This document shows positions 10,681-23,100 of a DNA stretch of 64,000 bases, piece by piece (within the stretch, counting starts at the first letter, position 1; each line of letters opens with the position of its first letter). The translations under genes and the position numbers were made by a program. The notes beneath the pieces were generated by a model. That model made no database searches, had not been told where the DNA came from, and worked only from the letters and a program-made list of their open reading frames with translations. The stretch is from Eupeodes corollae (Eukaryota > Arthropoda > Insecta > Diptera > Syrphidae): NCBI RefSeq assembly GCF_945859685.1, contig NC_079149.1:116719575-116783574 (forward strand), in the 5' to 3' direction.

Positions 10681-13370
10681 ATCTAGTTCAAATTTTTGTA
10701 CGTCTTCCGTAAAAATAGTAGAAAATAGAATGCTAAACTAATTTTAATCAAAACTCCTTTTTTTATAATTAGTTCCTGACCCTGAAATTTGTATAATTTG
10801 TCGGCATTTCTATTAATTTAATAAAATCAAATTCTTCTGCCAGTACTGCTCCATTTAAGATATTAATACTAAAATATATTCCCCATTAATTGCAATTTCC
10901 TTCAAATAAAAGTCAATTTTTTCTCTAATGAGTGTGTGTATTTAAGAAGCCTATCTCGTTCCTGACCAAAGGTAACTTGTGAGAATTTCATACAGTAACA
11001 AAAAAAAATAAACTAATTTAGTCACTATCCGAATTCTCCACAATACCAATTTAATCGCTTGCACGATGCAAATTAGGTATCTTCCTTTACAATAAATTTC
11101 AACTTTATATACCAAGCGAGATTATACCCACACATAAAAATAATGAATGTCAATCTTTGTCCTAACCTTCATTAATAATATGGGTGTTCATAAATTTGTC
11201 CAAATTAGTAATTAAATTAACCATTTGGGAATAAAATTTTCTCATCACATCTTTGATAATGCTGCCATTAGAGATGGTAGGTACGCTACGAGCTGAGTAT
11301 ATCTTTCGTCCTTTCTATGTTTTTGCTATTTCCAACACCATTTGTATACGTGTAGTAGGTTTTGAATGCAAACCATAATCAAAAAAAAATTCACATCACG
11401 TTCATTGCTCTAAGCATTCAATTTGGTGGCCGTGTTGTCCAGTCTATGGGTTAAATTTCCAGCGGTTCCTGTCGAAAATGTTTCCACATCGACTTTCCTA
11501 TGCTGAAGCTGATACACTCTCTTTTGCCATCGCCATCGGACACCGCCTAGATCAAGGACGAAAGATTATCCGAGAGTAACATGAATCCCGTCCCTACCAG
11601 CCGGCCGGAGATGTCATTGTGTACATCTACCTATATGTATATGAACATAAGTACTCACCACACTAACAACGGAGGTTACTGGTTATATCAGAACAATCAG
11701 GATACCCAACTCACGTAGTTTCAGAGTGCGAGTGCTGGCATGATATCCTATGCCAAAAACCAGCACCCATACATATATACAACCTTGCCCGTCCCTGTCG
11801 TAAAGTCAAAAACCTATGCAGTCACGTAAGCCTGTGCCATTCTTATCAAAACACCCAGTCCCTCTCAGCCTTGGCACAGAGGCGCAAGGAAGCATTACAC
11901 CTGTTCTACACCGCTTTGGGGGAACCGGCAGTGAATAAGTTTAACGCTCTACCATAGCATCGCATCGATATAGGGAATCAACCGACCCACTACAAGGTAC
12001 CGCTACCTACGTGAATGCAGCCACTGCCGCACACCTTAGTACATCCTGCGGTGCAGATATATAGCATAAGTCCTCTGAAATTTTGGGATGGCCTGGCCTG
12101 GCATAGTCGATCGCATTTAGAAGGATACCATCCATATACGACAGATGGAGATTGGGGGCTTATGTGGGTTCGGTGGGTTTGGATTTGGGTGGAGTTGGTT
12201 CGGTTCGTTTTGGGTTGTATAACCGGCAGACAAAACGGCAAACTTGTGTGTGTCCGTGTTCGTTAAAGTGTGCTGTTAAAAGGTGTGGAAAGGAAAATCA
12301 ACTTGCAGGAAAAGATTTTCATGGGACCGCGCACATGGTGTTTGTTCTAGTTCCAGTTTCCAGATTTCGGTTCGCTTCCATAACCCTCTCTCTCTCTCAC
12401 TTCGAATGATTCATTTCGGTTTTATTGAAACGGTTTCTTCGCGGCTGTAAAAACAGTAACAAAAAAAAGAACATATTGCACAAAAAAAGAATGTTATTCT
12501 TTTTCTCGTTTTATTATTATTTTCTGTTTGGCTTTTCCCTTTTGTTTTGGTAAACCGGATAAAGTTGTCCTGTGGTCTTGCTGGATGCTGAGCTGATGCT
12601 GCTATACTATGGCTGATTCTCATGCTACTGCTCTGTTTACCAAAGTGAGGATTGTATAGTATAGGTACCGTTGAATTTCCTACATAAGAGAAAACGGATT
12701 TGCAGCTCAAATCAATATTGCTTATTTTGGCCAACAGTTTTGTGTTGCAATTTTGATTTATAATCGTTGTGAGCTTAGGTTTCCGTTGTGTATTTTTCGA
12801 TGTTGCATTTTGGCATGCCATCAGTTTTATGAGCTGCGCTGCACATAGCATTATACAGTATACAGAGCGCATTGCCAGTGGGTAAATTATTATTTTAGTT
12901 CAGACACAAAACTAGGAATAATGATGAAGGAGACGAATTATTATTGTGCGGAGGATATTTCCAAATATAAGGAGTGAGTGAATATCCTCGTGCGAACGAA
13001 TAACGAGTACATATTTCAGAATACCCACCACGCTGCACAGTGTTCTAATGAGCAATTTTAGTTTTGTGTTAGTTTTATTTGTCAAATAGCTCTAAGCACA
13101 ATAAAACACGAATCCATTAAACTAATGGGAACTTAAATGAGAAAATCCTTTATTATGAAAAAATGCAGTTTTTTAAAGCTTAATATTTAAATTCTTGTTA
13201 ATTAATAATGTTATTCTTTTAACACTATTTGCATTGTTAAATTTTATTCTTAAATTTCGAGTGCGAGACCGGTTATATTCATAAATTATGCTTTTAAGAG
13301 GGTCTTTCATTAAAGGCTGTGTATTACTGATATTGACAATTTTTAATTCTTCATTGGAATTCATTTCTAA
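10681..13370. other. Non-coding, GC-richer island at 11.4-12.9 kb
   Basis: No gene is recognised. Between roughly 11400 and 12900 base composition is more balanced than nearby, and several short open frames occur on both strands, none with family resemblance. This could be host regulatory DNA or part of an untranslated exon. I see no decisive signal. Confidence 0.35.
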
Positions 13371-14757
13371 TCTTTTCTATTTTTAAAATAAGATTAAAAG
13401 GTTAAGCGTCAATATCTTTATTTGATTTTAAAATATTTGAGTCAAACATGAATGTTTGTCCATTTTTCTCGGACTTATTTTTTGTAAAAATTTACTGTCA
13501 ACTAGATGTTTTCTGAAAATTTTACTTTTATATGAGATTACTTTTAAAAGAGGTTAGGATGCGACCTACACTGATAACTTCAAATCCCGTCTGTCGATTT
13601 GTCTTGTTTAATAGTTTGCCATTAAATTATTCTTACAGATTTAAAAATAACCAACAATATTTTTCATATCAAGAAACAGTTAAGTTTGAAAATCTAGTTT
13701 TGTTAAATAGATTTTTAGTCGAAAACAAGTTTTTACCAATTTTAGTGGTATTTCTTAAATTTTTACAAATTGGATGAATGAAATTAATTTGAGAGATATC
13801 AAGAACCGAACATCAATTTTTGCCAAATTTGGATATTTTTTTTTTTAGATTTTATTTTTTTATGAAAAAACGGACTGTTGCATTTTAAAACAAAAACCTA
13901 CTGAATATCGAAAACAATTTTTGCTGTAAAATAAAAAAAGTTTAGAGTCGAAAGTAAATTTACTTTACCATGTTTTAGCATTGTTTTTTTGGTTTTTATT
14001 TTTTGTAAAAAAAACGGTAAATTAGATTTTTCTCAAAATTGTACTGAATTTTGACAACAATATTTTTTAAAAGATAAAAGTAGTTGAAAGCCAATATATC
14101 AATTTTTTGAAAAGATATTTGAAACGCAAATCAATTTTTACTATTTTTGAGTAATTATTTTAATTTTTTTAGTTTTTTTGTAAAAACTTTCAATTAGATT
14201 TTTCAATATTTTTTAAAAGATAAAAGTAGTTTAAATATAATATCTCAAAGTTTTGCAAATATATTTGAGTTGAAAATCAATTTTTAATTACATTGAGTAA
14301 TTTTTATTAAGTTTTTATTTTTTACCAACTTTTGTTTAATTTTCTTTTTAAATTTTTCTCAAAAGTTTACCGAATGTTGAAAACAATATTTGCTATAAGA
14401 TAAAATAAGTTTAAAGCCATAATCTAAAGTTTTAGAAAATATACTTGAGTCGAAATTCAATTTTTACCAACTTCGAGTAATGTTATTTTAGGTTTTTATT
14501 TTTTATAAACAAAACTGTAGATTCGATTTTTTTCAAAACTTTATCAGATGTTAAAAACGGTTTTATTCATTGCATAAAATTGTTTTGGATATACATTTTT
14601 TTTATTCATAGAATTTTCGAGGTGAAAAATTTGTTTTCAGTTTTTTTGATTTATAATAAAAACCGTTAAGTAGATTTGTTTCCAAAATTGTAATGGTTTG
14701 TTATCACGTTACAATTTATTTAGAGCTAACTAAATTATTTACCTTTGGTACACCTAT
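13371..14757 (+). repeat. Family 1 dispersed repeat, copy 3, 5' part
   Basis: The head, near 13550, includes GCGACCTACACTGATAACTT and a following CAAATCCCGTCTGTCGATTT stretch, almost identical to the copy at 28929. Tandem units carrying the AAAAGATATTTGA marker lie near 14090, 14243 and 14423. A piece of the interior (13371-13545) precedes the head, probably a remnant of another copy. The copy breaks off in a TA-rich tract at ~14757, where two DNA transposons follow; the later part resumes at 20108. Confidence 0.75.
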
Positions 14758-14769
14758 ATATATTATATA

Positions 14770-14775
14770 TGTATA
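14770..14775 (+). repeat. Target-site duplication, left (TGTATA)
   Basis: TGTATA directly precedes the TTAGGGTGATTC terminus and recurs directly after the opposite terminus at 18895-18900. The site is TA-rich, so a chance match of part of it is possible. Confidence 0.6.
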
Positions 14776-15215
14776 TTAGGGTGATTCAAAAAAAAAAATT
14801 TTCTTGCAAACAAGCTTAAAAGTTTAAATTCAATGTAAAAAGATGCCAGTTAAAAGTTAAACCCTTAATATTAATATTAAGACTGTCCGCATCACGTTTT
14901 TCTATTTCCCGTAAGAATAATATGGAAAAATTATTCTCTGCACTTTTTGAATTTTATTGCTAGTCTGTCATGTATTATAAAAAAGAGACTTTTCCTTATT
15001 TTTGTAGAGAATCGAACGCTGTACAAAAAAGGTCTCTAATAATTTTTTGATAAACCTAATAGTTTACAAGTTATTTAAGGCCAAAGTTAAATTTATCGAA
15101 AATTTTAAGGTTTTTGATGCATTCCAGCAATTTTGATGGTTTTATTGGAACAAATCACTCAAAAAATTCATGTTTATTTTAAATTTAGTTACTTAGACAA
15201 TCATTGCTAATAATT
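14776..15215 (+). repeat. Left terminal inverted repeat
   Basis: Matches the reverse complement of 18450-18894 over its whole length, from TTAGGGTGATTC to TCATTGCTAATAATT, with scattered single-base differences and a variable A/T run near the end. It carries an internal palindrome TTAATATTAATATTAA at ~14868. Confidence 0.9.
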
Positions 15216-15636
15216 CTCGGTAGTTATCCAAAGAAAAATCGAATAGTCTAAAGATTTATTATAAATTTTGTGTATGAAAATACAAATTATGTTAAATTGT
15301 TTATCTGTTCATCCAATAGTCTGTAAATGCTCATTTAAATTCCCAAAATTAAAGCTGAAAAATTAATTCATTATTGATTGACCGATCAGAAAGAAATTTT
15401 TTTACGTTTCGTCGGTAACATAGTTAGTTAACACCTCGTTAGTTAACACGCGCGACCATTCTTTGTCAAATCAGCAAAACAGCATACAATCATAAGCTCC
15501 CACGATTGGTGGGTATCGTATTACGGACAACGGTGCATTAAGGTGAATGCACGAATACTAGGTCAAGGTCGCTGACAAAGCATATCAATGATGCACGCCG
15601 TTAGGTGTAATGTTAGGGAATAAGTTTAAAGTGCGT

Positions 15637-15644
15637 TATAAATA
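15637..15644 (+). promoter_or_regulatory. TATA box of the transposase gene
   Basis: TATAAATA lies 170 bp upstream of the first transposase ATG (15807) and inside the element, in the context GCGTTATAAATAGAG. Transcription would start near 15665-15675. Confidence 0.5.
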
Positions 15645-15806
15645 GAGTTGTGAATAAAATAGTTTAGTTTGTTGATACTGGGAAAAATTTATTTATGTTT
15701 TTCTCCGTGTATTGTTTTGTTGAAGTATTTTCATAAAATATTGATAGTTATTTGGTTAATTTGACTTTTAATCTTATTTTTGTTTAATAAGAGCAATCCA
15801 TTAACC

Positions 15807-18211
15807 ATGGATTATTTAAGTGGTGTTATTGGTAACAATGTAATTGAACATTTTGATGGACGTAAGCTTCCTTCCGTACAAGAGGTTATGTCAGTATATC
15901 TTTATCATAAGAAAAATTTAAAAGCACAACGGAGAGAATGTCTTTTGATTACTATTAATAAAGTGAAAGAAAAGTGGTCACAAGCAGGAATTCCAACGTG
16001 TGGAACAGAATATGCAATAAAAAACCTTTCTGGCCTCTTAGATCAAGTGAAAAACTTACAAAAAAGTTCCAAGCGTAGACGGTCAAAGACACAGAAGCAG
16101 AAAGAGTCAATTTTTGGTCATAAATTAAAAAATTTATTCGACATTGCTCAATTCAATGTCGAAAAATTTATCAATGACGATCAAAAATTATTTTTGGCCA
16201 AAGATCAAAAAGTCGATTCGGATTAATCGATAATGCTTCAAAACCGGAAGAAATCGATGAAGATGTGATTGTTGATTGTGCTGGTACGTTTATAACATTT
16301 TTGATAGCTATTTCAAATTGAAATGATTATTTGGTAAATTTGAATTAATATTTATATTTTTAGATGTAGGTGAGGTTGAAAGTAATATGCTTTTAACCTC
16401 ACAACAATCTGGATTATTCAATCTGATTTATCAGCGACCACGTCTAGTCAAACATCAATTCCAGAATCTGACTTTCAAATGCCGGCGAGCCAACTTACGA
16501 AGATTGACATAATGACGCCTGAACTTGCTGGAGCACTTGATCGAGGAAAAATTAGTAATCGGAACGCTCTTTTTGTATTGGCTGCTGCGTATAAGAGCGT
16601 AGGGATTGATATTTCCACCCTCAATCTTAGTTATAGTACACTTTATCGAGGCCGTAATAAGTTTCGTACGAACATCGTTGAAGATTTGAAAAACGAATTT
16701 CGCACAGACGACCGTTATGTTGTGCATTGGGACGGTAAAGTTCTGTGCGATATTTCTGAAAAAAAATCTGTAGATCGCATTGCGATTCTTCTATCGGTTA
16801 ATGGAGTTGATCAGCTTCTTGGAGTTCCAAAAGCTGACAGTGGAACAGCACATCAACCGGCTTCAGCTGTTATTTCAACTTTAAATAAAATGGAATGTAG
16901 CTCCATACGTAAAAGCAATGTGTTTTGACACGCCAGCTGTCAACACTGGTAAAGTTTATGCAAATAATAAATTACTCTAAAATTTTTATATTTAATCTTA
17001 TTTGTTGATTTAAATTTTTTCTCCACTTGTAGGTATTCACAAAGGCACATGTGTTTTGATTGAAAAAGAGTTGAAAAGGAAGTTAGTATGGCTTCCATGC
17101 CGCCATCACGTAATGGAAATTATTTTGCGAGGAGTCTTTGAAATATACTGGAGTACGACATCTGGTCCTAATGTACCGATATTTGGTCGTTTCAAAAATT
17201 CTTGGGACAAACTCGATCAGTCAAAGTACAAAAATGGGATGGAAGATGAAGCTGTCGCGGATATCTTAACGAATGAACGTGCCGAAACTGTCACATTTAT
17301 TAACAATTGCTTACAGGTGAAAATTATTGACGAAACTTATTCATTCAACATAAGTAATTTATTGAATTTAATTTCAGATATCTCAACCACGAGACGATTA
17401 TCGAGAATTGTTACTATTATCACTAGCTTTTCTTAACAGCTGGTCAGGAGAGACATTCATTTTTAAGCGTCCTGGTGCCATACATCATGCGCGGTGGATG
17501 GCAAAAGCCATCTACAGCTTGAAAATTTTTATGTTTCGAGATCAATTTCATCTTTCACTACGCGAAACAAATACTTTACGACAAGTTTGTATATTTGTGA
17601 TTGTATTTTACTTGAAAATGTGGTATACGGCGACATCTGCTATTCTGGCACCAAATAATGATTTGGAATTGTTAAAAAAATTGATTACTTATGATCGTGT
17701 TGATGCAGCAATTTCACAAAAAGCGTGTGCTAAAATGAGTGAGCACTTGTGGTACTTAAATGAAGAATTAGCTGTTATCTCTTTATTTGATTCCAATGTT
17801 TCGATTGAAATAAAAAGAAAGATGATTGAGAAAATTAATTCTCGATCAGCTTCTACAACAATGGATCAGCGGTATCGAGTACTCGAAAATGAGCACGAAT
17901 CATTTTTACAAAAAGATTTAAGTGATTTTGTATCAAAACAATCATTGGAGTTGTTTAAAAAATTTGATTTACCAAGCGATTTTTTAGAAAAGGATATTTT
18001 AATTTGGTCTAGTGACGAAAATTACATCGAATGTGCTGAATATTTTAAAGCATTAAAAGTAACAAATGATGTAGCAGAAAGAGGAGTTGCATTAATCGAA
18101 GAATACAACAACTACCTTACCAAAGATGAAAATCAACTACAGTATTTGTTACAGGTAGTTCGAGAACATCGACAACGCTATCCAGATTGTTTAAAAAAAA
18201 GTCTTCAATAG
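15807..18211 (+). pseudogene. Transposase gene, four exons, three frameshifts
   Basis: The ATG is at 15807. Exons judged from reading frame and splice sites are 15807-16283 (donor CTG|GTACGT), 16364-16948 (acceptor TTTTTAG, donor ACTG|GTAAAG), 17033-17316 (acceptor CACTTGTAG, donor TTACAG|GTGAAA) and 17378-18211 (acceptor AATTTCAG), stop TAG. The N-terminal ~140 residues are basic (KSSKRRRSKTQK), suiting DNA binding. The central part holds VVHWDGKVL, then LLGVPKADSG, MCFDTPAVNTG and LPCRHHVMEI; the two aspartates in WDGK and FDTP are likely catalytic residues of a DDE-type nuclease. The C-terminal exon is leucine- and charge-rich. The frame must shift once near 16205 (after LAKDQK), once near 16415 and once near 16905 (just before the FDTP motif), so this copy should not make a full protein unless these are sequencing errors. 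The last two exons are fully open. Confidence 0.8.
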
Positions 18212-18270
18212 CAATATTAATTTATATTACATTAGACTAAGTAATTTTAAAAATAATTCTTGAAAAAGTG

Positions 18271-18276
18271 AATAAA
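18271..18276 (+). terminator. Poly(A) signal of the transposase gene
   Basis: AATAAA 60 bp after the transposase stop codon and upstream of the right terminal inverted repeat. Confidence 0.5.
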
Positions 18277-18449
18277 TTTTTCTATTCAAACAAACCCATT
18301 GTTAGTTAATATATTCCTTCTGTGAGTATTACAAATGATTAAACAAAATCTTTTGTGTTTAGATTAAACAAAAAAGATGGACTATGATTTCGAAGCTAAT
18401 CGATGCTAAAAATAATTTCAAAAGTTTCACTAGTCGCATTATTGCAAAA

Positions 18450-18894
18450 AATTATTAGCAATGATTGTCTAAGTAACTAAATTTAAAATAAACATGAATT
18501 TTTTGAGTGATTTGTTCCAATAAAACCATCAAAATTGCTGGAATGCATCAAAAACCTTAAAATTTTCGATAAATTTAACTTTGGCCTTAAATAACTTGTA
18601 AACTATTAGGTTTATCAAAAAATTATTAGAGACCTTTTTTGTACAGCGTTCGATTCTCTACAAAAATAAGGAAAAGTCTCTTTTTTATAATACATGACAG
18701 ACTAGCAATAAAATTCAAAAAGTGCAGAGAATAATTTTTCCATATTATTCTTACGGGAAATAGAAAAACGCGATGCGGACAGTCTTAATATTAATATTAA
18801 GGGCTCAACTTTTAACTGGCATTTTTTTTACATTGAATTTGAACTTTTAAGCTTGTTTGCAAAAAAAAAAAAAAAATGTTTTGAATCACCCTAA
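18450..18894 (-). repeat. Right terminal inverted repeat
   Basis: Reverse complement of 14776-15215, ending in TTTTGAATCACCCTAA. One visible difference is ACGCGATGCGG here against the complement of CCGCATCACGT on the left. A 16-A run lies near the end. Confidence 0.9.
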
Positions 18895-18900
18895 TGTATA
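18895..18900 (+). repeat. Target-site duplication, right (TGTATA)
   Basis: Second copy of the 6 bp direct repeat that flanks the 4.1 kb element (left copy at 14770-14775). Confidence 0.6.
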
Positions 18901-18909
18901 TATATGGAA

Positions 18910-20107
18910 GATTATACAAAAGTTGGGTTACTCGATGTCATCAGCCAATATATACAAAGTCTTATAATATTTTACTGAGATTACAATTTATTTTAAAACA
19001 ATGGAAAGAACTTTATTTGGTCACTCAATTGTAGTTATTCATTTTGAAAACAAGTTATTAAAAAAAACACAAATAGTTCTTAAAACGTCAGTCCTTTGGC
19101 ATATCACAACCCTGAAAACCAACAAATACGTAGCTGTCTTAAAAATTATCATTGATTTTAGAAAACTTATCAATTGAGATCAATCTGTGATTTTTAATGC
19201 AGTGTTCTCCACTTTAAAAAAAAATAAGATATTTTGTGTTCAGTTTCAATTATCAGTCCGTTGTGTTATTTAAATTTAAAATTCGTGCGAAATGTCGCCG
19301 ACTCAACGTCAAATTTCACTTTAAATTTTAATGTTGGTAATAAAGTTAGTTACGGGTCGCACAATTTGACGGCCACCATCATTGTACCAGAGTTTGGATT
19401 ATGTTTTGTTGTCTATACCCGTGCTAAGCCAGTCAACATGTCAGTCCTATGGCGAGTCGTTAGTTTTTTTTTTTAATCTAAAGTTTATTTTTATGTATTC
19501 ATATTATTCTTTGATTTGTTAAAATGTAGTTTGTTGATACTCGAAATTACAAAAAACAACATTAGTTTTGGTTATAATCTTAAATCTCGTCTTTTTCGTC
19601 AGTCCTATGGCGTCAGTCCAGTGTTAGGTATATAGTTATTGTTCTTTATTTAATGATCATTAGTACTTTTAAGATGAATATTTTTAGATTTTGTTCATAT
19701 TGTTTGTTGATTACATAGAAATATTTGGTAAAACTATGTGAAAGTTGTAAAAGATAGTTGAATAACTTCATGTTAAATGTCAAAAATCTGTTTTAAAAAC
19801 TGATATGGTATTTTCTTATAGTATTACGTATTAATAATTAATTTTAATTGTTACTTAGTGATTTTACGTTATCATTAATAAATCCTAAGAGATTTTTACT
19901 AATTTGTAAAAAATTTCAATATAATACTTTCAAAACTGTTAATACTCGTCAGTCCCCTGGCAGTCAAATTCTGAAATATCATACAATGTATTCAAAAAAG
20001 TGACTGGAATAAGATTAGCTATCATATACACCCAAATTTGTAGAAGTTGAATTTAATAACTATCGTAAAAAAAATATCCTAAAAAGTTTCCCAACTTTTG
20101 TATAATC
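18910..20107. mobile_element. 1.2 kb non-autonomous DNA transposon with 18 bp inverted repeats
   Basis: GATTATACAAAAGTTGGG (18910-18927) recurs exactly inverted at 20090-20107. On the outside, ATGG is also mirrored, so the true end may be 4-6 bp further out, with GGGTGATTATAC as the right terminus. Inside, the motif GTCAGTCCTATGGC and variants occur at about 19087, 19252 (partial), 19440, 19598 (followed at once by a second GTCAGTCC) and 19948, all in one direction. An 80-codon open frame at 19234-19476 has no ATG of note and no recognised similarity. No transposase is present. The element separates family 1 copy 3 from its 3' part. No clear target duplication is seen, because the left flank is a TA-rich tract. 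Confidence 0.75.
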
Positions 20108-20195
20108 ACCCATGGTAAAAAAATCACCCACGAAATTTTCTTGAGAGTCCTTTCTACATTATTATCTGTATAACAAAATTTAAAGGCTTTATTCA
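20108..20195 (+). repeat. Family 1 dispersed repeat, copy 3, later part
   Basis: ATGGTAAAAAAATCACCCAC, then TTTTCTTGAGAGTCCTTTCT and TCTGTATAACAAAATTTAAA match 5695-5775 and 30055-30140. The tail beyond is lost. Confidence 0.75.
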
Positions 20196-23100
20196 TTCGT
20201 TTTTAAGGCCTATTAATGCAATTAAGTACGGCACATTGGAAAAATATTATTTGTTTAAGCCTGTGATCTCGGTGATTACTTCACATCACCCCCACGTGAA
20301 ATCTCATGCAAAAAAAACTAATTTTTAATCGCAGAGTTAAATCTTTTGACAGACTTTTTATAATTCAATATTTTGTATAATGTGAAAATGGGCTATCTAC
20401 ATGAAAACACATCGATATCCTTTCATCTTAATTTAAATCCTTGTTTGGCTGGGATCAAACTACAATCATTTAATCAAAAAACAAAGTAAATACATAATGG
20501 AAACAGTTTACTCCTGAATCAAAACAAACCAATTCATCTTATTGTGTGATTTGACCCTGTGTAAAAACATCAATGAGATTTTGACATAATCATCATCATC
20601 CACACAGAGGGGTGTTAATTTTACAATCAACGTCTTTTGTTTTTATAATTCACTTTTAAAAAGCATAGTTAAATTTCAAACCATAAATTATAAATTCTAC
20701 CAGAGAGAGAAAGAGATAGAGAGAAAGGAATCTCTTATTTTATTCTGTTTGTGCGGTGTTCATAATGAGGAGACGAAAGCATTTAATGGATTTTTAATTA
20801 GATAAGACCCACAGACTTTTTAATTAATTCGTGAAGGGGAAAAACTAACGTCCATCGGAGCTTTATTCCACCGAACAAAAACTCACAAACCCGCACATAC
20901 ATAAACCTACATAATATTATATATAAGGACAAACCACCTGAGACCAAAAGCATAGAACAGATTGTTGATTCTGTGGTTTCATTCCCCCCATCCCTCATTT
21001 CCAATTCCCACAAGTGAGCCCTCGCATCCCTGACTAGAAACCCAAAGAATCTCTTCTCTCTAAAGGTGTGTGGAGCTGTAGCCAATCTAGTTTAAAAAAC
21101 AAAACACAAAAATACCGAGATAATTTAAAAAGCAAAATTTATTAGCAACAAAACAAGAGTAAGGGAGGGCTATACCTACCTATAGCACTTCTTTTTTCTT
21201 TTATTTATAGTAGGTTGGTAGATAGGAACCTATTTCTTTCTATTTAACATCAAAATGGAGCAAAGGCACGAAAAACAGACCCATTGCGCCCGCCGCCATC
21301 ATTCCATGCACGTGATGGCAATTTACACGTATTTACATTTACTTTGCTTAAGGGATCATTTGAATATATATATTTTTTTTTCTCTCTGTTTTAATTGGGT
21401 TCTAAATAGGTACAAGTAGGTATATCTTTGTATATACCGTAAGAAGAATATACGTCCTCGTCGTACGCATTGACGTGTATATTTTTTTCTACTATGTTTT
21501 TATTCTTTGGACAAAATCCGGACAAACAGAGTTAAGATATACCTATATACGAGTCGGAAAGTCGTTCTTTATAATTTTAAACATGAAAGTTAAAATTCAG
21601 GACTTTTCTTCTAGTTCATAAAAGTAATTAAAATAGAAGTTTTTCATCCTTGAAACCTACATCAATTTTATATCACAACCTTACATAAAAAAGTTTAACA
21701 TTAGCATTCAATTTCCACTTTAAAGTCGGAATGCTATATAAAAAAATAAAGTGAGAATTTTGATTTATTATTTTGACTGCATGAGCTTTCAAACGAATAT
21801 CCTTCATTAAACCTTAAAAAAAAAACACCCTTAACCCAAAAAGAACAATCGATTTAACTTAAATTTGTTTAAATAAGACCCATCTTCACTTTTAAATTAA
21901 ATCCAATTAAACTTTAACTCTTGTTTTCAACCCATTTAAAGAATTTTAAGTTTAAAGTTTTCCCTTTAAAAACATGAAAGTTTTTTGATACGTTCCTAAC
22001 ATGTTCAAGCTCTTATCTATGAACTAATCAATCTCACACTTTATATATGAATAAACATAGGTACACATATAACACAACAACAATTGACTGTTCAAAAGCG
22101 CATCCTGCTGGCAAGACTAACTTTGTGTAAAACATACATAATCTATAACTATGTACATATAAAAAAAAATGGTTTCAAAATAAAGAAAAAACAAAGTTAA
22201 CAGCGTAAAACAACGCAAGTCCCTAATGGGAATACACTTCACATCCGAAATCAGAACATTACCATCGCACAACACAAAATTTTCTGATTCAGTTTTTGCT
22301 GCTGTCCCCCATCTCTTCCCCTCGCCACCTCTTTTATGCATGCAGTATAATGTATAACCTAGGACGCGCGTGCAATGAAACAAAACAAAATCCCTAATTT
22401 GATAACTCAACTTAAACGAATGCCCTCGAAATGCACAGCACACTCTGGCACTGCATATATACAGTGGAAACGTATTAGCGTATCGCACCAAAGTGAATAC
22501 ATCCGGTCTCTGGATGGACAGTGAAATATTTTACAGCCGAACGCCCTTATACCCCTATATAGGTAGTTATAAACATATATCTACTAAATACACTGATATG
22601 TGCTAGTAACGTTACAATCCTACATGTTACTATATGACTGGCAAATGGCCCTCATGCCACTTTAAATGAGAAAAAATTACATCCCCGCCCCCATTTCAAA
22701 AGCCTAGAATAACTGCGGGCATGCAAATCAATTCTATGCACTCTCTATACCCTCTCACTGTTTTAAGGGCAACCCACGCAAGGAATAAGGGGTTATATTT
22801 TTTACGCGCTAAATTTGAGCCATTAGGTTTTGAATTTAAAAAAATACTCTTTCTCTTTACTCACATGGTGCATAGGGTCCTAGAAAAATGAAAGCATTCA
22901 GTGAAACAATACATAAAATATATATGTACCCAAGCCATGCAGCTAACAAACTAAAAAATAAAATCCTTTTTATTGTGTTAGAGAGGAAATATTCGCCGTG
23001 TTACTATTGACGCAACAGCGCAAACAAACGCTGCAAAGTGATCACTCATTGAATATACTCTTCTAAACCCCTCTGCCTTCTACCAACCAGGACGAAACTG

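Larger units (their letters stand above)
14776..18894 (+). mobile_element. 4.1 kb DNA transposon with ~440 bp terminal inverted repeats
   Basis: The termini TTAGGGTGATTCAAAA (14776) and its reverse complement (ending 18894) are the outer ends of inverted repeats about 440 bp long (14776-15215 and 18450-18894). The repeats differ at only a few places, and the element is flanked by a 6 bp direct repeat TGTATA. Inside lie a TATA box, a multi-exon transposase gene with three frameshifts, and a poly(A) signal. The nearly matching arms suggest a recent insertion. The transposase type (HWDGK, FDTPAVNTG, CRHHVME motifs) recalls uncharacterised proteins of cnidarians and insects. I suspect the Sola group, but the 6 bp duplication does not fit the 4 bp I remember for it, so the superfamily is left open. 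Confidence 0.9.

Noticed and set aside
12411..12872. 153-codon minus-strand ORF beginning with a hydrophobic stretch (signal-peptide-like)
   Set aside because: No recognised family, low-complexity lysine/asparagine and phenylalanine-rich end typical of translated AT-rich DNA, and no splice or poly(A) support.
19234..19476. 80-codon ORF inside the 1.2 kb TIR element
   Set aside because: It has no convincing start, no motif of a transposase, and spans the repeated GTCAGTCC motif; probably fortuitous.
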